A DNA stretch of 64,000 nucleotides, taken from positions 21,606,334-21,670,333 of the forward strand of contig OY978526.1 of assembly GCA_963854835.1 (NCBI GenBank), in the 5' to 3' direction. The notes beneath the pieces were generated by a model. The model was not told where the DNA came from and did not search any database. It was given only the letters and a program-made list of their open reading frames with translations. The stretch comes from Megamerina dolium. Taxonomy: Eukaryota > Arthropoda > Insecta > Diptera > Megamerinidae. Positions 46,340 through 58,008 of the stretch are shown one piece after another; the first letter of the stretch is position 1; the number at the start of each line of letters is the position of its first letter. Both the position numbers and the translations under genes were made by a program.

Positions 46340-48130
46340 TTTGTACAAAATGTAAAGCTATCGAGATGAAATTTGGTATATAAAATTAATCTGATTTCAG
46401 AATGATTTTATTGAAAAATGGGCGTAATCGAATGAAAACCACACCTACCTGCCATACAAAAATATATTGTTAAATGGGCATTTTCACACTTTGCGCGTGA
46501 AAATATAAAGCTATCGAACTAAATTGTGACATATAAAGTTAATCTGATGACAAAATATACATGTAGCAGAAAATGGTCATAGTCTAAGGCAAATCACGCC
46601 CACCTTCCATACAAAAGTATGTTGTTGAATGTGTATTTTCGCATTTTGCGCATGAAAATAAGAAGCTATCGAGCTAAAATTGCATATCTAGAATTAATTT
46701 GACCATAGAAGGAATATATTTAAAAATAGGCGATATTGCATGAAAACCACGCCTACCTGCCATACAAAAGTATGTTGTTGAATGTGTATTTTCGCATTTT
46801 GCGCATGAAAATAAGAAGCTATCGAGCTAAAATTTCATATCTAGAATTAGTCTGACCATAGAAGGAATATATTTAAAAATAGGCGATATTGCATGAAAAC
46901 CACGCCTACCTGCCATACAAAAGTATGTTGTTGAATGTGTATTTTCGCATTTTGCGCATGAAAATAAGAAGCCATCGAGCTAAAATTTGATATCTAAAAT
47001 TAGTCTGACCATAGAATGAATATATTCAAAAATAGGCGATATCGAATGAAAACCACGCCTACCTGCCATACAAAAGTATGTTGTTGAATGTGTATTTTCG
47101 CATTTTGCGCATGAAAATAAGAAGCCATCGAGCTAAAATTTCATATCTAGAATTAGTTTGACCATAGAAGGAATATATTTAAAAATAGGCGATATCGAAT
47201 GAAAACCACGCCTACCTGCCATATAAAAGTATGTTGTTGAAAGTGTATTTTCGCATTTTGCACATGATATCGAGCTAAATTTTAATATCTAAAATTAGAC
47301 TGACCATAGAATGAATATATTCAAAAATAGGCGATATCGGATGAAAACCACGCCTACCTGCCATACAAAAGTATGTTGTTGAATGTGTATTTGCGCATTT
47401 TGCGCATGAAAATAAGAAGCTATCGAGCTAAAATTTCATATCTAGAATTAGTTTGACCATAGAAGGAATATATTTAAAAATAGGCGATATCGAATGAAAA
47501 CCACGCCTACCTGCCATATAAAAGTATGTTGTTGAAAGTGTATTTTCGCATTTTGCACATGATATCGAGCTAAATTTTAATATCTAAAATTAGACTGACC
47601 ATAGAATGAATATATTCAAAAATAGGCGATATCGGATGAAAACCACGCCTACCTGCCATACAAAAGTATGTTGTTGAATGTGTATTTGCGCATTTTGCGC
47701 ATGAAAATAAGAAGCTATCGAGCTAAAATTTCATATCTAGAATTAGTCTGACCATAGAAGGAATATATTTAAAAATAGGCGATATTGCATGAAAACCACG
47801 CCTACCTGCCATACAAAAGTATGTTGTTGAATGTGTATTTTCACATTTTGAGCATGAAAATATGATGCTATTGAGCTAAAACTTCATATCTAAAATTAGT
47901 CTGACCATAGAATGAATATATTTAAAAATAGGCGATATCGAATGAAAACCACGCCTACCTGCCATATAAAAGTATGTTGTTGAAAGTGTATTTTCGCATT
48001 TTGCGCATGAAAATAAGAAGCTATCGAGCTAAAATTTGATATCTAAAATTAGTCTGACCATAGAATGAATATATTCAAAAATAGGCGATATCGAATGAAA
48101 ACCACGCCTACCTGCCATACAAATAAATGT
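46340..48130 (-). repeat. Satellite B: the 153-bp repeat in inverted orientation
   Basis: 'CATACAAAAGTATG' begins at about 46608, 46761 and 46914, spacings of 153. Each unit also has 'ACCACGCCTACCTGCCATAC', 'TTTTCGCATTTTGCGCATG' and 'AAGCTATCGAGCTAAAATTT'. The reverse complement of the first block matches GTATGGGAGGTAGGTGTAAT of the array at 31.7-33.6 kb, so both arrays belong to one family but point in opposite directions. About twelve units are present. Internal units are more alike than the edge units. Two units share a deletion (near 47265 and 47565), showing a two-unit block was copied. Confidence 0.92.
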
Positions 48131-48370
48131 CGAATATAAATTTTCACAAAAAAAAAAAAAAACTAAAACTAAACTAAAACTCATTTAATACGATTGCGAA
48201 TAAATTATGGTTAATTTGTACACATATTTAACGCGCAAAAAAAAATGTTTAAAAAAAAAAACGAATTTTTCTTGAACACACTGTAATAATTTGATATAAT
48301 TAAGCATATTTATATTACAATTTTATTCATCTATTTAAGTAAGTACTTTTATTCACATCAATTATTCATT

Positions 48371-48414
48371 TTCTATTTTTTTTCTTCTTCTTCCTCTTTT
48401 CTTTTCAGGTAAAT
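48371..48414 (+). promoter_or_regulatory. Candidate recursive (ratchet) splice point
   Basis: A long pyrimidine tract (48371-48405) ends in TTTTCAG at 48408 and is followed at once by GTAAAT. This fused acceptor-donor form, Y-tract CAG|GTRAGT, is how recursive splice sites in long fly introns look. It is on the same strand as the candidate start exon at 5093. The donor half is not perfect (GTAAAT, not GTAAGT). The alternative is a plain acceptor for an exon whose only open frame runs 33 codons to TAA. Confidence 0.4.
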
Positions 48415-48519
48415 TATACTATATTTCGACCTCACCATTAGAGTATAGTCAGTATTGGACGAATCACGAATGTACATCATTACATTTATACAAACCGGAT
48501 ATAACATTTGCTTAATTTT

Positions 48520-49806
48520 ATTTGTGTTTCTTTTTGTTTTTTTTTTTTTGTTTTTCCTTTTTTTCCATTCTTATTTTTGTTTGTTTTTTTTTTCTTTCAT
48601 TTACCACAACCCCTTGAAATTGAAAATATTTTTTGGTTGCGTGCAAGTTTAACATTAAATTGCATGAATTGCAATTTATTGTAAGTACCCCCATAATATT
48701 TGTAAAAGCCAATGTTATGGCGCCACCTTGTGACATTCAAAATTTAATTTCATGTTTATTGGTTAACTATTTTTTGTTGTTGTTGTTGTGTTTTATTCAT
48801 TTCTTTTATAATCAAATGGTGCTAAATATAGTGACAAAAAATGTATAGTAGTTCTTTAATAACGTGTGTCACGTTTACAAATTAATTTTATTGCTGTGAT
48901 GATTCTAATATTGTTTATATTGCTAAATATCATATGCAATGGCCCCAGGCTGCCAGGTTGCAGAATAAATGGTTGAAATGATCATAATGACATAAATACA
49001 ATTCTATCATTTTGAAGTGTGTAAATAGAAAAGTGCTCTTTTTAAATGCCTTTTGTATTATGCAAATTGTACGAAGTGTCAATTCAAATGTGCCCAACTA
49101 CAAGTGGTTCTTTTTGTATAAAAACGCATCATTAACTTCATAAAAAAAAACTACAAGTTTAGCTAACAAAAATACCAAATAAAAAAAGGGGAGTAATTGA
49201 GAGAGAGAGAGAGAGAGAGAGAAAAAAACTACAAATAAAAGTAAAATGAAACCGCCACAAATGCCGCCATTTTGCTAAAGGCATATTTATCCAACAACAC
49301 TTGGCATTTCATCCATATTTAAATGTGTATCTATCTATAATATTTGTGAGAATGGCAAAGAGCAAAATGCAAAGCATCTATCTGAGTAACATCCGGAATT
49401 TCTTTTGTTGGTATGCTCAACACGACCATCATTTGATTCATTATCTTTTTTTTTTTATATAACTAGTGTACTTAGTCGTACGTAGTGAATACGAGTATAC
49501 ATGTAATGATGGGGAAGCGCCAATAGCAGTAAATACGATATTAGTCGGCTTACATATCAGTAGCGATGTGAAATAAGATGGAAATGGGTAAACATCAACA
49601 ATAACAAAAGTGTCGTTATCACCATAAGGATTCATTTCAGTATTTTCTCATTTTATATGTGTGTGTGTGTGTATGTGTGTCAACGATAGAAGCTCTTAAT
49701 ATAAAAGTTACATTTATTGAGAGAAAGTACAATTGACAAGAGCTTAATCACGTAAAGGAGCAATTCTCTAGAATGAGAATGTCGCCGCATTTTGTGTCTG
49801 TGTATA

Positions 49807-49846
<40 letters not shown>

Positions 49847-50290
49847 GTCAGTGGGAGCGTGACCTAAATATTCAACTATGGTGACGATTATTTCAAGAAG
49901 CCATTTTTGCTGGTACTACATACTTACATAATTTGTTGTGTGAGTGTGTGTGTGTGTGTGTGTGTATTTTTCTCTCAGTCATTTTTCCCTTTAGCTCTCT
50001 TTGTTATATGATTACAGTTCTAATTTGCCTGCACAACACAACAACTAAATGTTATGTAAATGATCAATTTTTCTTGATATAATTAAACTGAATGTATAAA
50101 TATGAGCCGACTCAGCCAGCTAGTGGAGTTGACTGCATTTTTTTTTTTTTTTTCATTTTCTACCGTTTCTACCCAAGTTTGATTAAAAAATCAGGTTTTC
50201 CTCTATCAATAAACCATAAACTTGTTATACAATTATTAATTAAATATTTTAATTAATCCGATTTGTTGCGCTTGAGATGCAATAACATTT
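48520..50290. other. Microsatellite-rich non-coding stretch
   Basis: GA run at about 49198-49222, TG runs near 49660-49676, 49806-49843 and 49937-49966, TTG run near 48776-48790. No gene is recognised. Confidence 0.5.
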
Positions 50291-50294
50291 AGGA

Positions 50295-50490
50295 TGTACC
50301 TAAAATACATTAATATCGAAACATTTGTGCAATAATGTCGAAATTTTCTTTATGTGGAAAAATTATTACAATAATGTCGAAAATTGCAAAAATTTTCGCA
50401 ATAATGTCGAAATATTTCAATTTCAATTTTTTTGTTTGACATTATTTCAAATTTTTGTTTGCAATAAGATCGAAAAACAAAAAACAAGTC
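50295..50490. repeat. Second locus of the AATAATGTCGAA repeat
   Basis: AATAATGTCGAAA occurs near 50331, 50370 and 50400, with an inverted ATTATTTCAAA nearby. Core and spacer style match the 40.2-41.0 kb locus. Confidence 0.6.
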
Positions 50491-50564
50491 GATATTATTC
50501 TACAAATTTCTTGTCCTTAAATCGTAAAACCAATTTTTACATTATCAGTACGTTTTTTTTTTAG

Positions 50565-51080
50565 CAAAAAGTATACTCAAATTTTCTGAATTCCCTTAAT
50601 TCCGAATCAATAAACACGTTTTTGTGAAGTCCATAGTTCTTCCATATACCTCTATAAAATTTTTACAGTCTTCCGAAGACATTTTCTTCCTACAAATTTT
50701 TGGATGTGATAAAAAGAAGGGTCACAAATTTGACAGTCCAAAACAGAAATTGAAAAAGAAATGAATTCTAATCGATTTTGCTGAAAAGTGTGCTCAAATT
50801 TTCTGGAATCCCTCACTTTCCATCAATAAACACAATTTTGTGAAGTCAATCCTTCTTCCGTATCATACTTCTATTCAATTTTTACAATTTTCCAAAGGCA
50901 TTTTCTTCCTAAAAATTGTAGGATGTGTTTAAAAAAAAGGTTTCATACTCAAACATACCCAGAAATTGGAAATTTTTATTAAATCTAATACAAGTTGTAG
51001 AACACAGACCACTCATTTCAAAATCAAAAATACCGAAAAATTGCAATTCAAGATGATTTCTAATAATTTTGCTGACAACA
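50565..51080 (+). repeat. Two-and-a-bit copy tandem repeat, about 219-bp unit
   Basis: CTCAAATTTTCTG near 50576 and 50795, with matching AATAAACAC, TTTTGTGAAGTC and CATTTTCTTCCTA downstream of each. A third partial copy begins near 51050 (AAGATGATTTCTAATAATTTTGCTG). No coding content. Confidence 0.75.
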
Positions 51081-51143
51081 GTAAAATTGGAACTGGTCTA
51101 GTTTTGAATAAATCTGCAAGATTAGAACATAAAGAGACATTTT

Positions 51144-52431
51144 TATACCCTGCATAATGCAATATGCAAGGTATATTCATTTCGGTCAGATGTTTGTGTC
51201 CACTTGAAGGAATCTCCGGAGATATAGACATAGATATATATTCGTGTTCAGCGTCGCTTAAATTTTCGATTTAACGATGTCCGTCCGTCCGTCCGTCTGT
51301 CTGTCACCTGGCTGGTTCGCACGATAACTTGAGTAAATATTGAGCTATTTCGATGAAATTTGGCATAAGTAATCTATGATCCAAGGGTACGGAGGGGATT
51401 GACATTGGGCATGATCGGTCAATAACCACGCCCACACCAAGCATTCAAAGCGACTAACCTCGATATTTTCAAAATCTTTAATTTGCTATAACTCACATAA
51501 TATACCACTTGGGACAACAATATTTGACACATAGACTTATATTATACTACTATATAACCTCGCCAAAAGTGGTTGAGCCACGCCTACTTTTTAGCGTAGC
51601 TCTCATACAAAGTGTCTGTACTTCTTTTAAATTGAAACAGCTGTAACTTCTACAATCTTCTGTCGAGAATAACCATAATTGACACTTAGATTAACATGGT
51701 AGTCGGCAGAAAATCAGTGTGCCACGCCCACTCCTTTTTGGGTCTCCCATACAAAGTTGCGGAAATTAAAAAAATGTTACCGGTTATAACTTGCAAACTA
51801 TTCAGCGTAGAATAACGAGATTTAAGGTGTGGATTAGTATTGTACGAGCAACTAGGCTCACAGAAAATGGGCGCACCACGCCCACTATTTATCGTAGCCC
51901 CGATACAAATTTTAAATTGAAACAGCTGTAACTTCGGCATTCTTCTGCCTAAAATAACCATAATTGACACTTAGATTAATATCGTAGTCGGCAAAAATCT
52001 GACGGAGAATCAGTGTGCCACGCCCACTCTTTCATGAGTCTCCCATACAAAGTCAAGGGAATTAAACTAAAACTTTTAAGCTCCATAACTTACAAACCAT
52101 TTAGCGTACGACAACCAAATTTTTGGTGTGGATTGATATTGAAAAATTAATTAGATATACCAGAAAGAGATACGTCACGCCCACTTTTTATATAGCTTCC
52201 GTACAAAGTCTCGGATTTATCTTAAACATTAAAACACCCATAACTTACTAATTAGTACGCCTAGGTCAACCCATTGCAACCTATGTAGTTTAGTATTATA
52301 GGCAGAAATTGATCCTCCAAAATTGGTGAGGTACGCCTGCTTCTTAATGTAGGTCCTGTACAAAGTAGTGGAAGAAAAGGATGGATATACGAGCAAACTT
52401 CTTATATATACCTCTACATATACAGGGTATA
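51144..52431 (+). mobile_element. TATACCC...GGGTATA-bounded element built of ~150-bp units
   Basis: It begins TATACCCTGCATAATGC and ends ACAGGGTATA, short inverted termini. Near the start is a run of GTCC/GTCT units (51278-51303), then 'TTTCGATGAAATTTGGCATA'. The interior repeats 'CCACGCCCAC' with 'TCTCCCATACAAAG' at about 51426, 51578, 51722, 51876, 52018 and 52175, spacings of 142-157. No transposase is encoded. Unit length and motifs are shared with the 153-bp satellite at 31.7 and 46.3 kb. I do not assign a transposon superfamily. Confidence 0.7.
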
Positions 52432-52439
52432 ATTTGATC

Positions 52440-52860
52440 GGCCCCAGCCGACTGTAAGGAGATTTTTTTTTAACTTCAAGTGACCATCAATGTTGAAAAA
52501 ACCTAACTCTTGGCGGACAAAAAATTACGAAATTCTATTTTATGATAAGTTTAAATTTCTGATATCCAAATGAGCTTTGAAATGATGGGCTCGTTATTTA
52601 CGAATCTTGTTAGCTGGTTGTGGATATTAGTGACCAACATATTTTACTCTGAAACATGGACGATGTGACTTTAACGGCAGAAAATAGTCCCAATTTACTC
52701 CATGAAAACACAAACGAGACCTAATGTAACAATTAGTACAATTCTAGTCAATGGATATAGAAATAGCGCACATTTTAGGTGAAACCCAGTCGTGGGTTCA
52801 AAGTGACAATGAACACTTGAAGCAGTACGTCAATGAGTCGAAGTGACATGATAAGAAGTA
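52440..52860. other. Non-coding stretch before the minisatellite
   Basis: No gene is recognised. Single minisatellite-like words (AGTCGAAGTGACATG near 52837) appear toward the right end, showing gradual decay of the array edge. Confidence 0.4.
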
Positions 52861-52861
52861 G

Positions 52862-53610
52862 AGTCGAAGGGTTACCGACTAGACGAATAGTTGAAGAGCT
52901 ACTGTACAGCAAGTATGCGCCACCAAAAAGCAGTAGAGTCAAAGTGATATCGATTGGCAGTAGAGTTACCGACTAGCAATAGACTCAAAGTATTACCGAC
53001 TACCAGTAGACTCAAAGTGTTACCAACCAGCAGTAAAGTCAAAGTGTTACCGACTGGTAGTATACTCAAAGTGTAACCGACTAGCAGTAGACTCAAAGTG
53101 TAACCGACTAGCAGTAGGCTCAAAGTGTTACCGGCTAGCAGTAGACTCAAAGTGTTGCCGACTGGCAGTATACTCAAAGTGTTACCGACTAGCAGTATAC
53201 TCAGAGTGTTACCGACTGGCAGTAGACTCAAAGTGTTACCGACTGACAGTAGGCTCAAAGTGTTACCGGCTAGCAGAAGACTCAAAGTGTAACCGACTAA
53301 CAGTAGGCTCAAAGTGTTACCGACTAGCAGTAGACTCAAAATGTTACCGACTAGCAGTAGACTCAAAGTGTTACCGACTAGCAACAGACGCAAAGTGTTG
53401 CTGACTAACAGTAAACTCAAAGTGTTACCGACTAACAGTAGACTCAAAGTGTTGCCGACTAGTAGTAGAGTCGAAGTGGTACCGACTACCAGTAGAGTCG
53501 AAGTGGTACCGGCTCGCTTTGGACTCAAAGAATTATCGAATAGCAGTAGACTCAAAGTGTTACCAACCAGTTGTAAAGTCAAAGTGTTACCTCTTGTCGA
53601 AGAGTGGAAT
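52862..53610. repeat. 27-bp minisatellite, about 26 copies
   Basis: The unit has the core ACTCAAAGTGTTACCGACTA followed by a GCAGTAG-like end. It repeats with almost no length change from about 52862 to 53600. Because 27 is a multiple of three and the unit lacks stops in some frames, a 227-codon minus-strand frame (nine-residue repeat with LLLVGNTLS) and a 150-codon plus-strand frame (LPTSSRLKV) coexist. Neither has a leader, splice signals or conserved start, so I treat both as repeat artefacts. Confidence 0.92.
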
Positions 53611-53619
53611 TGTTACCGA

Positions 53620-54935
53620 GAAGCAGTTGAACCGAATTTCTGTTGTAGAGAACAAACAAATCAACTTAATTTGTTAAACATTCCTGTTCTAAATTATATT
53701 AGGTATATCAATTTAAAAAAAAAAGAACAACAAATCTGTACCAAAACCACACAATTCAGTGATTGAACAGGGTTGAACACCCACTTTAATTAAATCGTAA
53801 CAATATAAAAAAAAAATCTCTAACAAACAAATTAACTTTATACTCTCGAATTAATGGCATCATTGCTAACATGTTGATTAATAGCGCTCTCTTTTTTCTA
53901 AAAAAAAAAAAAAAAAATTTTACCCTTTTAAATGTCAGCATATCTTTCATGATGCTCGTGATTTTTCATGCAAGAAAAGAACAAGCAAAAAAAATGACAG
54001 CTAGTTTGAAAGGCAACACTATAGCTCACCCCGTCATTTAATAGAGCGTAAAAAATATTACAATTTGCATCGTTTTAAGGGCAACATTTCTTTGTATTTT
54101 GTTTTTTTTTTTTTTTTAAGAACACAATACTTGATGAAAAGGCTATTTGTGTTTGGGAGAAATGAACATGCAATTTTGACAGCCCTCCCAAAGGGCTATC
54201 ATAGTATAACAATTTGTTGAGAAGGGACTCAACTTCATTAATACTAGAGAATAATAGGCAATAATATAATATGTAATTGCAAAAATTTATATTAATTTCA
54301 TTATTAATTAATGAAATATTTTAAATGGCAAACAACACATTTTCAACAATACCAATCAGCTGCTTACAAACAAATGATTTATAATTATATTTATTTGTGT
54401 ACATCATCATCAATGCGTAAAACATCAATATGTTGATATTAAGTAGTATACACGTAATTATTGCTTAGATCATCGCTCGTATTGAATATTGGCAATTGTT
54501 CAAATATTTTCAACATTTTTTGTTGTTGTTGTTTGTATATCAATCAATGGTATAAAGCACAGTAGCAGCGGCAACAGTAGACACAGCAATATAAATATTT
54601 AGCAAAAATTTCTATGCAAATTTGTATTTTATTTTTAGTTTTCATTATTAAATAAATGTGTAGGTACATTTGATACAAAAATACATTTACCTCATACAAC
54701 ATGAAAAACAACATAAAGACAAAATTATCAAAATAATCAAAATGTTTGTATTAATATGTGAATTTTTGATTCAATATTTTCTTTCAATCTGTCTAATTGA
54801 CTACATACATATGTATTTGCACATGTTATTTTGAAGACATGCAAATATTGCATTTAATTAAACTACAAATACCTAGATAATGTCATTAGAAATGTTGAGA
54901 GGACAACTTATTGCAATTTTCTTGAATTCAATTTA
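53620..54935. other. AT-rich non-coding stretch
   Basis: No gene is recognised. Poly-A and poly-T runs lie near 53901 and 54102. Confidence 0.4.
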
Positions 54936-54940
54936 ATTTA

Positions 54941-56128
54941 ATTCTGGGTTGTCCCAGAACTACCCGACCTGACATATAGATGGTGGCGGCAGTAGTTTGA
55001 AAAAAATTATTTTGGTGAAAAGTGGCAACCTTATAAAACATATCTTTTAAGTTTCAAGGCGCCACATTGTTTAGTATTTTTTTTTTTTTTTTTTTTGGAG
55101 CCATCGAAAGATAACGACCTTAGTGAATTTGTAAACATGGAAAAAATTGGTCACCCTTATGTAATTCAATATTTTCATTTGAAAGGTCTCAGTCCAACAA
55201 ATATTAAAGCCGAACTAGATTCTACTCTCAGGGAGACTGCTCCTTCGAGATCGAAGCGAGAGCTGCCAAGACGAACACCGTAGTAGTGGTGACCAATTGA
55301 GGTGGCCACGCTAGAAACGGTTAAGAAAATATACAAAATAGTATTGGATGATCGCCGGTTAAAGGTGCGTGAGCTAGGTGAAATTACAGGCATTTCAAAA
55401 AGTACTATACATCGTATATTGACTGAAAATTTGGAGATGAAAAAGCTGTGTGCAAGATGGGTGCCGCCGTTTGCTCACAATTGAACAAAAACAACGTCGT
55501 GAAGTTTTTGCGTCGATTCGTAACCATGGATGAGACATGGGTCCACCATTTCACACCTGAGACAAAAGAGCAGTAAAAACAGTGGACTTAAGTGGGGGAG
55601 AATCGTGTCCAAAGAAGGCGAAGACAGTTCCATCGGCAGGCAAGGTTATGACGTCTGTTTTTTTGGGATATTTTTTATTGATTATCTTCAAAAAGGAAAA
55701 CCAATCAAAGGCGAGTGTTATGCTAATTTGTTGCAGCTTTGAAGTGATGAAATTAAATAAAAAAAGGCCGCATTTGGCGAAAAAGAAATTGTTGTTTCAT
55801 CAAAACAATGCACCAGTTCACACATCCCGCTATTGCGATGGCCAAAAGTTAAAGCTCGAACTGCTTCAGCACGCACATTATTCGCCAGATTTAGCTCCTT
55901 TGGATTATTTTCTATTTCCAAATTTGAAAAAATGGCAAACAATGAAGAGGTGGAGTCTGCGGTTAATGAGCTAGACAGTTCATACTATAAACAGGATATC
56001 GAAGCTATAGAATATCGCTGGGAAAAGTGTATAGAGCTAAAAGGAGATTATGTTGAGGAATAAAGAAAAAATTTCCCCAATATGTGGTGTTTTCTTTGTT
56101 AGGTCGGGTAGTTATGGGACCGCCCTCG
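54941..56128 (+). pseudogene. Mariner (DD34D) transposon with both ends, inactive transposase
   Basis: The ends are inverted repeats sharing GTCCCA, then AACTACCCGACCT, then ACA (left to 54974, right 56097-56128), flanked by TA at 54939-54940 and 56129-56130. The plus-strand transposase starts near MEKIGHPYVIQYFHLKG (55137). It has KIYKIVLDDRRLKVRELGEI and STIHRILTENL (DNA-binding), MDETWVHHFTPET with the first Asp (55526), then DYLQKGKPIKGECYANLL, FHQNNAPVHTS where the second catalytic Asp is Asn, and HYSPDLAPLDYFLF with the third Asp. Frameshifts lie near 55240, 55480, 55575, 55740 and 55930. The C-terminus ends near EKCIELKGDYVEE. It resembles mellifera/irritans-type mariners. Confidence 0.9.
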
Positions 56129-56134
56129 TATTTT

Positions 56135-57040
56135 CCCCAAAAGCTTACCAAAAAATTATGTGATTATTAGTAAATTCATTTATGCTTCATTTATCTACTT
56201 TGTATAAATTTTAATTTCTTTCATAAACTCAAATTTTAATTAAATCACCAAATCAAGTCGAAGTCAAAGAAAAAGAAAATCATAGCAAAGAGTGGTGGTC
56301 CATCTATTAAATTTGCATGTATTTAGTACTCGTAGTTGCAGCCATAAATACATATTTTAATTTGCCATAACGTGTAGATATTTTGAACTTGTAAAAGATC
56401 CAAATAATCCAACAGCTCCATTAAACACTCAATTTTAGAAAGACCGAACTCTAATATCGATGGATTTGTTATTATTGTACAATTGTCTTAGATTCATACA
56501 AACACATGGCGCAAGTGAATGATAGTGATGTCTTTGAAAGAATTACAATACATGATTACATTTGTCCATTAGTTAGTTGCCTTTTCTATTGTAATTTTGC
56601 ATGCAAACAATATAGTTAGACTATAATGGCACTTGTGTATCTAATCTCTCTCTGTATGATGTCAAAGTAAAATACTATATATGACGAGAATAAAAAACAA
56701 CAACAAAAAAAACTATACATGAACATTTTAAACTTCACCAACAAACAACAGCAACATACATACGAGTATATGCCTATGGTTGATTTTCTATTGAAACGTA
56801 ATTACGTCTTTTGCTATTTCTAATATTAGCTTTTAATAACTGTTTTGCTTGTATAATGCTGTGTAATTAAGATAGACACAGTCCAGGCACACAGACAGGG
56901 GTATTCAGGTTTTGGTACAAATTTCATGTTGCTTTCTGGTTTTTTTTTTTTAATTATTACATTATCTTGAGCTTTTTGTTAAAATAATATGATTTAAAAC
57001 AGGGATGTTCAACGTTTTTTTGATTCTTTACAACAGACAC
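56135..57040. other. AT-rich non-coding stretch
   Basis: No gene is recognised. Confidence 0.4.
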
Positions 57041-57044
57041 GAAA

Positions 57045-57125
57045 ACTTCGAATTTCAGTTCAATATTTTGATATTTTATTGCACAAAGTGTGAAAAAATG
57101 TAAATGGAAGCATACTTTTTCCACT
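57045..57125 (+). repeat. Solitary fragment of the 153-bp satellite
   Basis: AATTTCAGTTCAATATTTTG, then CACAAAGTGTGAAAA and GGAAGCATACTTTTT, follow the order of the unit at 31.7-33.6 kb. It is a single partial unit, about 9 kb from the nearest array. Confidence 0.5.
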
Positions 57126-57209
57126 GATTTCAAATGTGATGGCTTATTTTTATGTGCATGAAATATTGGGGAAAAGAAATCCATTATTTTTACGTATTTT
57201 TCATGAAGG

Positions 57210-57440
57210 TGTTATATTCAGAAACCCGCTGGAGCACGACGTGGAAGTTGGAGAGCCCACCTCCGACGGAAATACTAAGTACTGAAGGACCTGTTAGCGC
57301 TTGGAATTCTTCACTAACACCAGTTAGCGAAAAACAGAGGCGGCTGATGATTCGATTGTATTGCCCAACTAAGAAAGGAAGTGAAATTTCAAGAGTCATA
57401 TTAGCCGATTTGTGCCTTTGGATTTTGGATTTGCGGCTTT
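57210..57440. other. Unassigned, less AT-rich island
   Basis: About 230 bases are clearly less AT-rich than the surroundings and lie beside mariner remnants. Both strands have open frames of 70-97 codons, and neither matches a family I know. It may be a fragment of a further transposon or of a host exon carried by one. Confidence 0.3.
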
Positions 57441-57444
57441 TTTA

Positions 57445-58004
57445 AATGTGACTTCATAATGGCTCTTTCATGCAAGCCTAAACAAATTTCTTATTACTCA
57501 GGAAATTTTGCGATGATAACAGAAAATGGTAATCGCTTGGTGCCAGCTCCGAAGTATAAGATGGATGCAATCACTATTCTAGACGGGTGTGTGGCCTCGC
57601 GTTGTCCTACCATTGAAGAGTACATCTCGCTTGATAGCAAATTCTGGCCGCTTCTGTTCAATAACTTCAAAGAGGTCCTATTGTTGACGGTAGATATCCC
57701 ATTTAAGTGTCTGGTTATATGAAAGCACCTCATAGTAGATGATTCATTTTCAGACGCATCAAATACACTGTAAAACCTAGCTAGCCGTTAGAGCTGGGTT
57801 GACCACTTCTTTTCGAATGCGGTCTTATGCAAAGAGTTGAAAACTGTTTTGTGGTCGATATTTGACTCATGAGCGATATTACAAATACCATCATATTGGT
57901 CTACTTTGATCATTTCCATGATTTTATTCACATTTTTTCGTGACGGGTCTTTCGAAAATACTGGAGCGGACTCAACGAAACCATTTTTTCGATTTTGGTC
58001 CTTG
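57445..58004 (-). pseudogene. Mariner (DD34D) remnant with internal deletion
   Basis: Minus strand from about 58003: NGFVESAPVFSKD, then KIMEMIKVDQYDG, NIDHKTVFNSLHK and AFEKKW, the linker and second helix-turn-helix of mariner. After a deletion the frame resumes with YNQTLKWDIYRQQ, EVIEQKRPEFA and a broken HDN-like block, then decays. It shares its pattern with the copy at 28.4-29.5 kb. The right side is broken by the TTAA-flanked MITE. Confidence 0.7.
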
Positions 58005-58008
58005 TTAA

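Noticed and set aside
46340..48130. CRISPR-like array
   Set aside because: Units are long, continuous and diverged, with no constant short repeat alternating with unique spacers. The context is eukaryotic.
48409..48511. Coding exon after the acceptor at 48408 (frame beginning KLYYISTSPLEYSQYW)
   Set aside because: Thirty-three codons to a stop is not unusual by chance, no family match is recognised and there is no clear donor. Kept only as the alternative to a recursive splice point.
49806..49843. Regulatory TG-rich element
   Set aside because: Ordinary dinucleotide microsatellite; nothing beyond the repeat supports a function.
52899..53582. 227-residue leucine-rich repeat protein
   Set aside because: The frame lies wholly in a 27-bp minisatellite that is open on the other strand as well. 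No start context, signal or splice sites.
57459..57722. Plus-strand 87-codon frame
   Set aside because: Antisense shadow of a mariner remnant.
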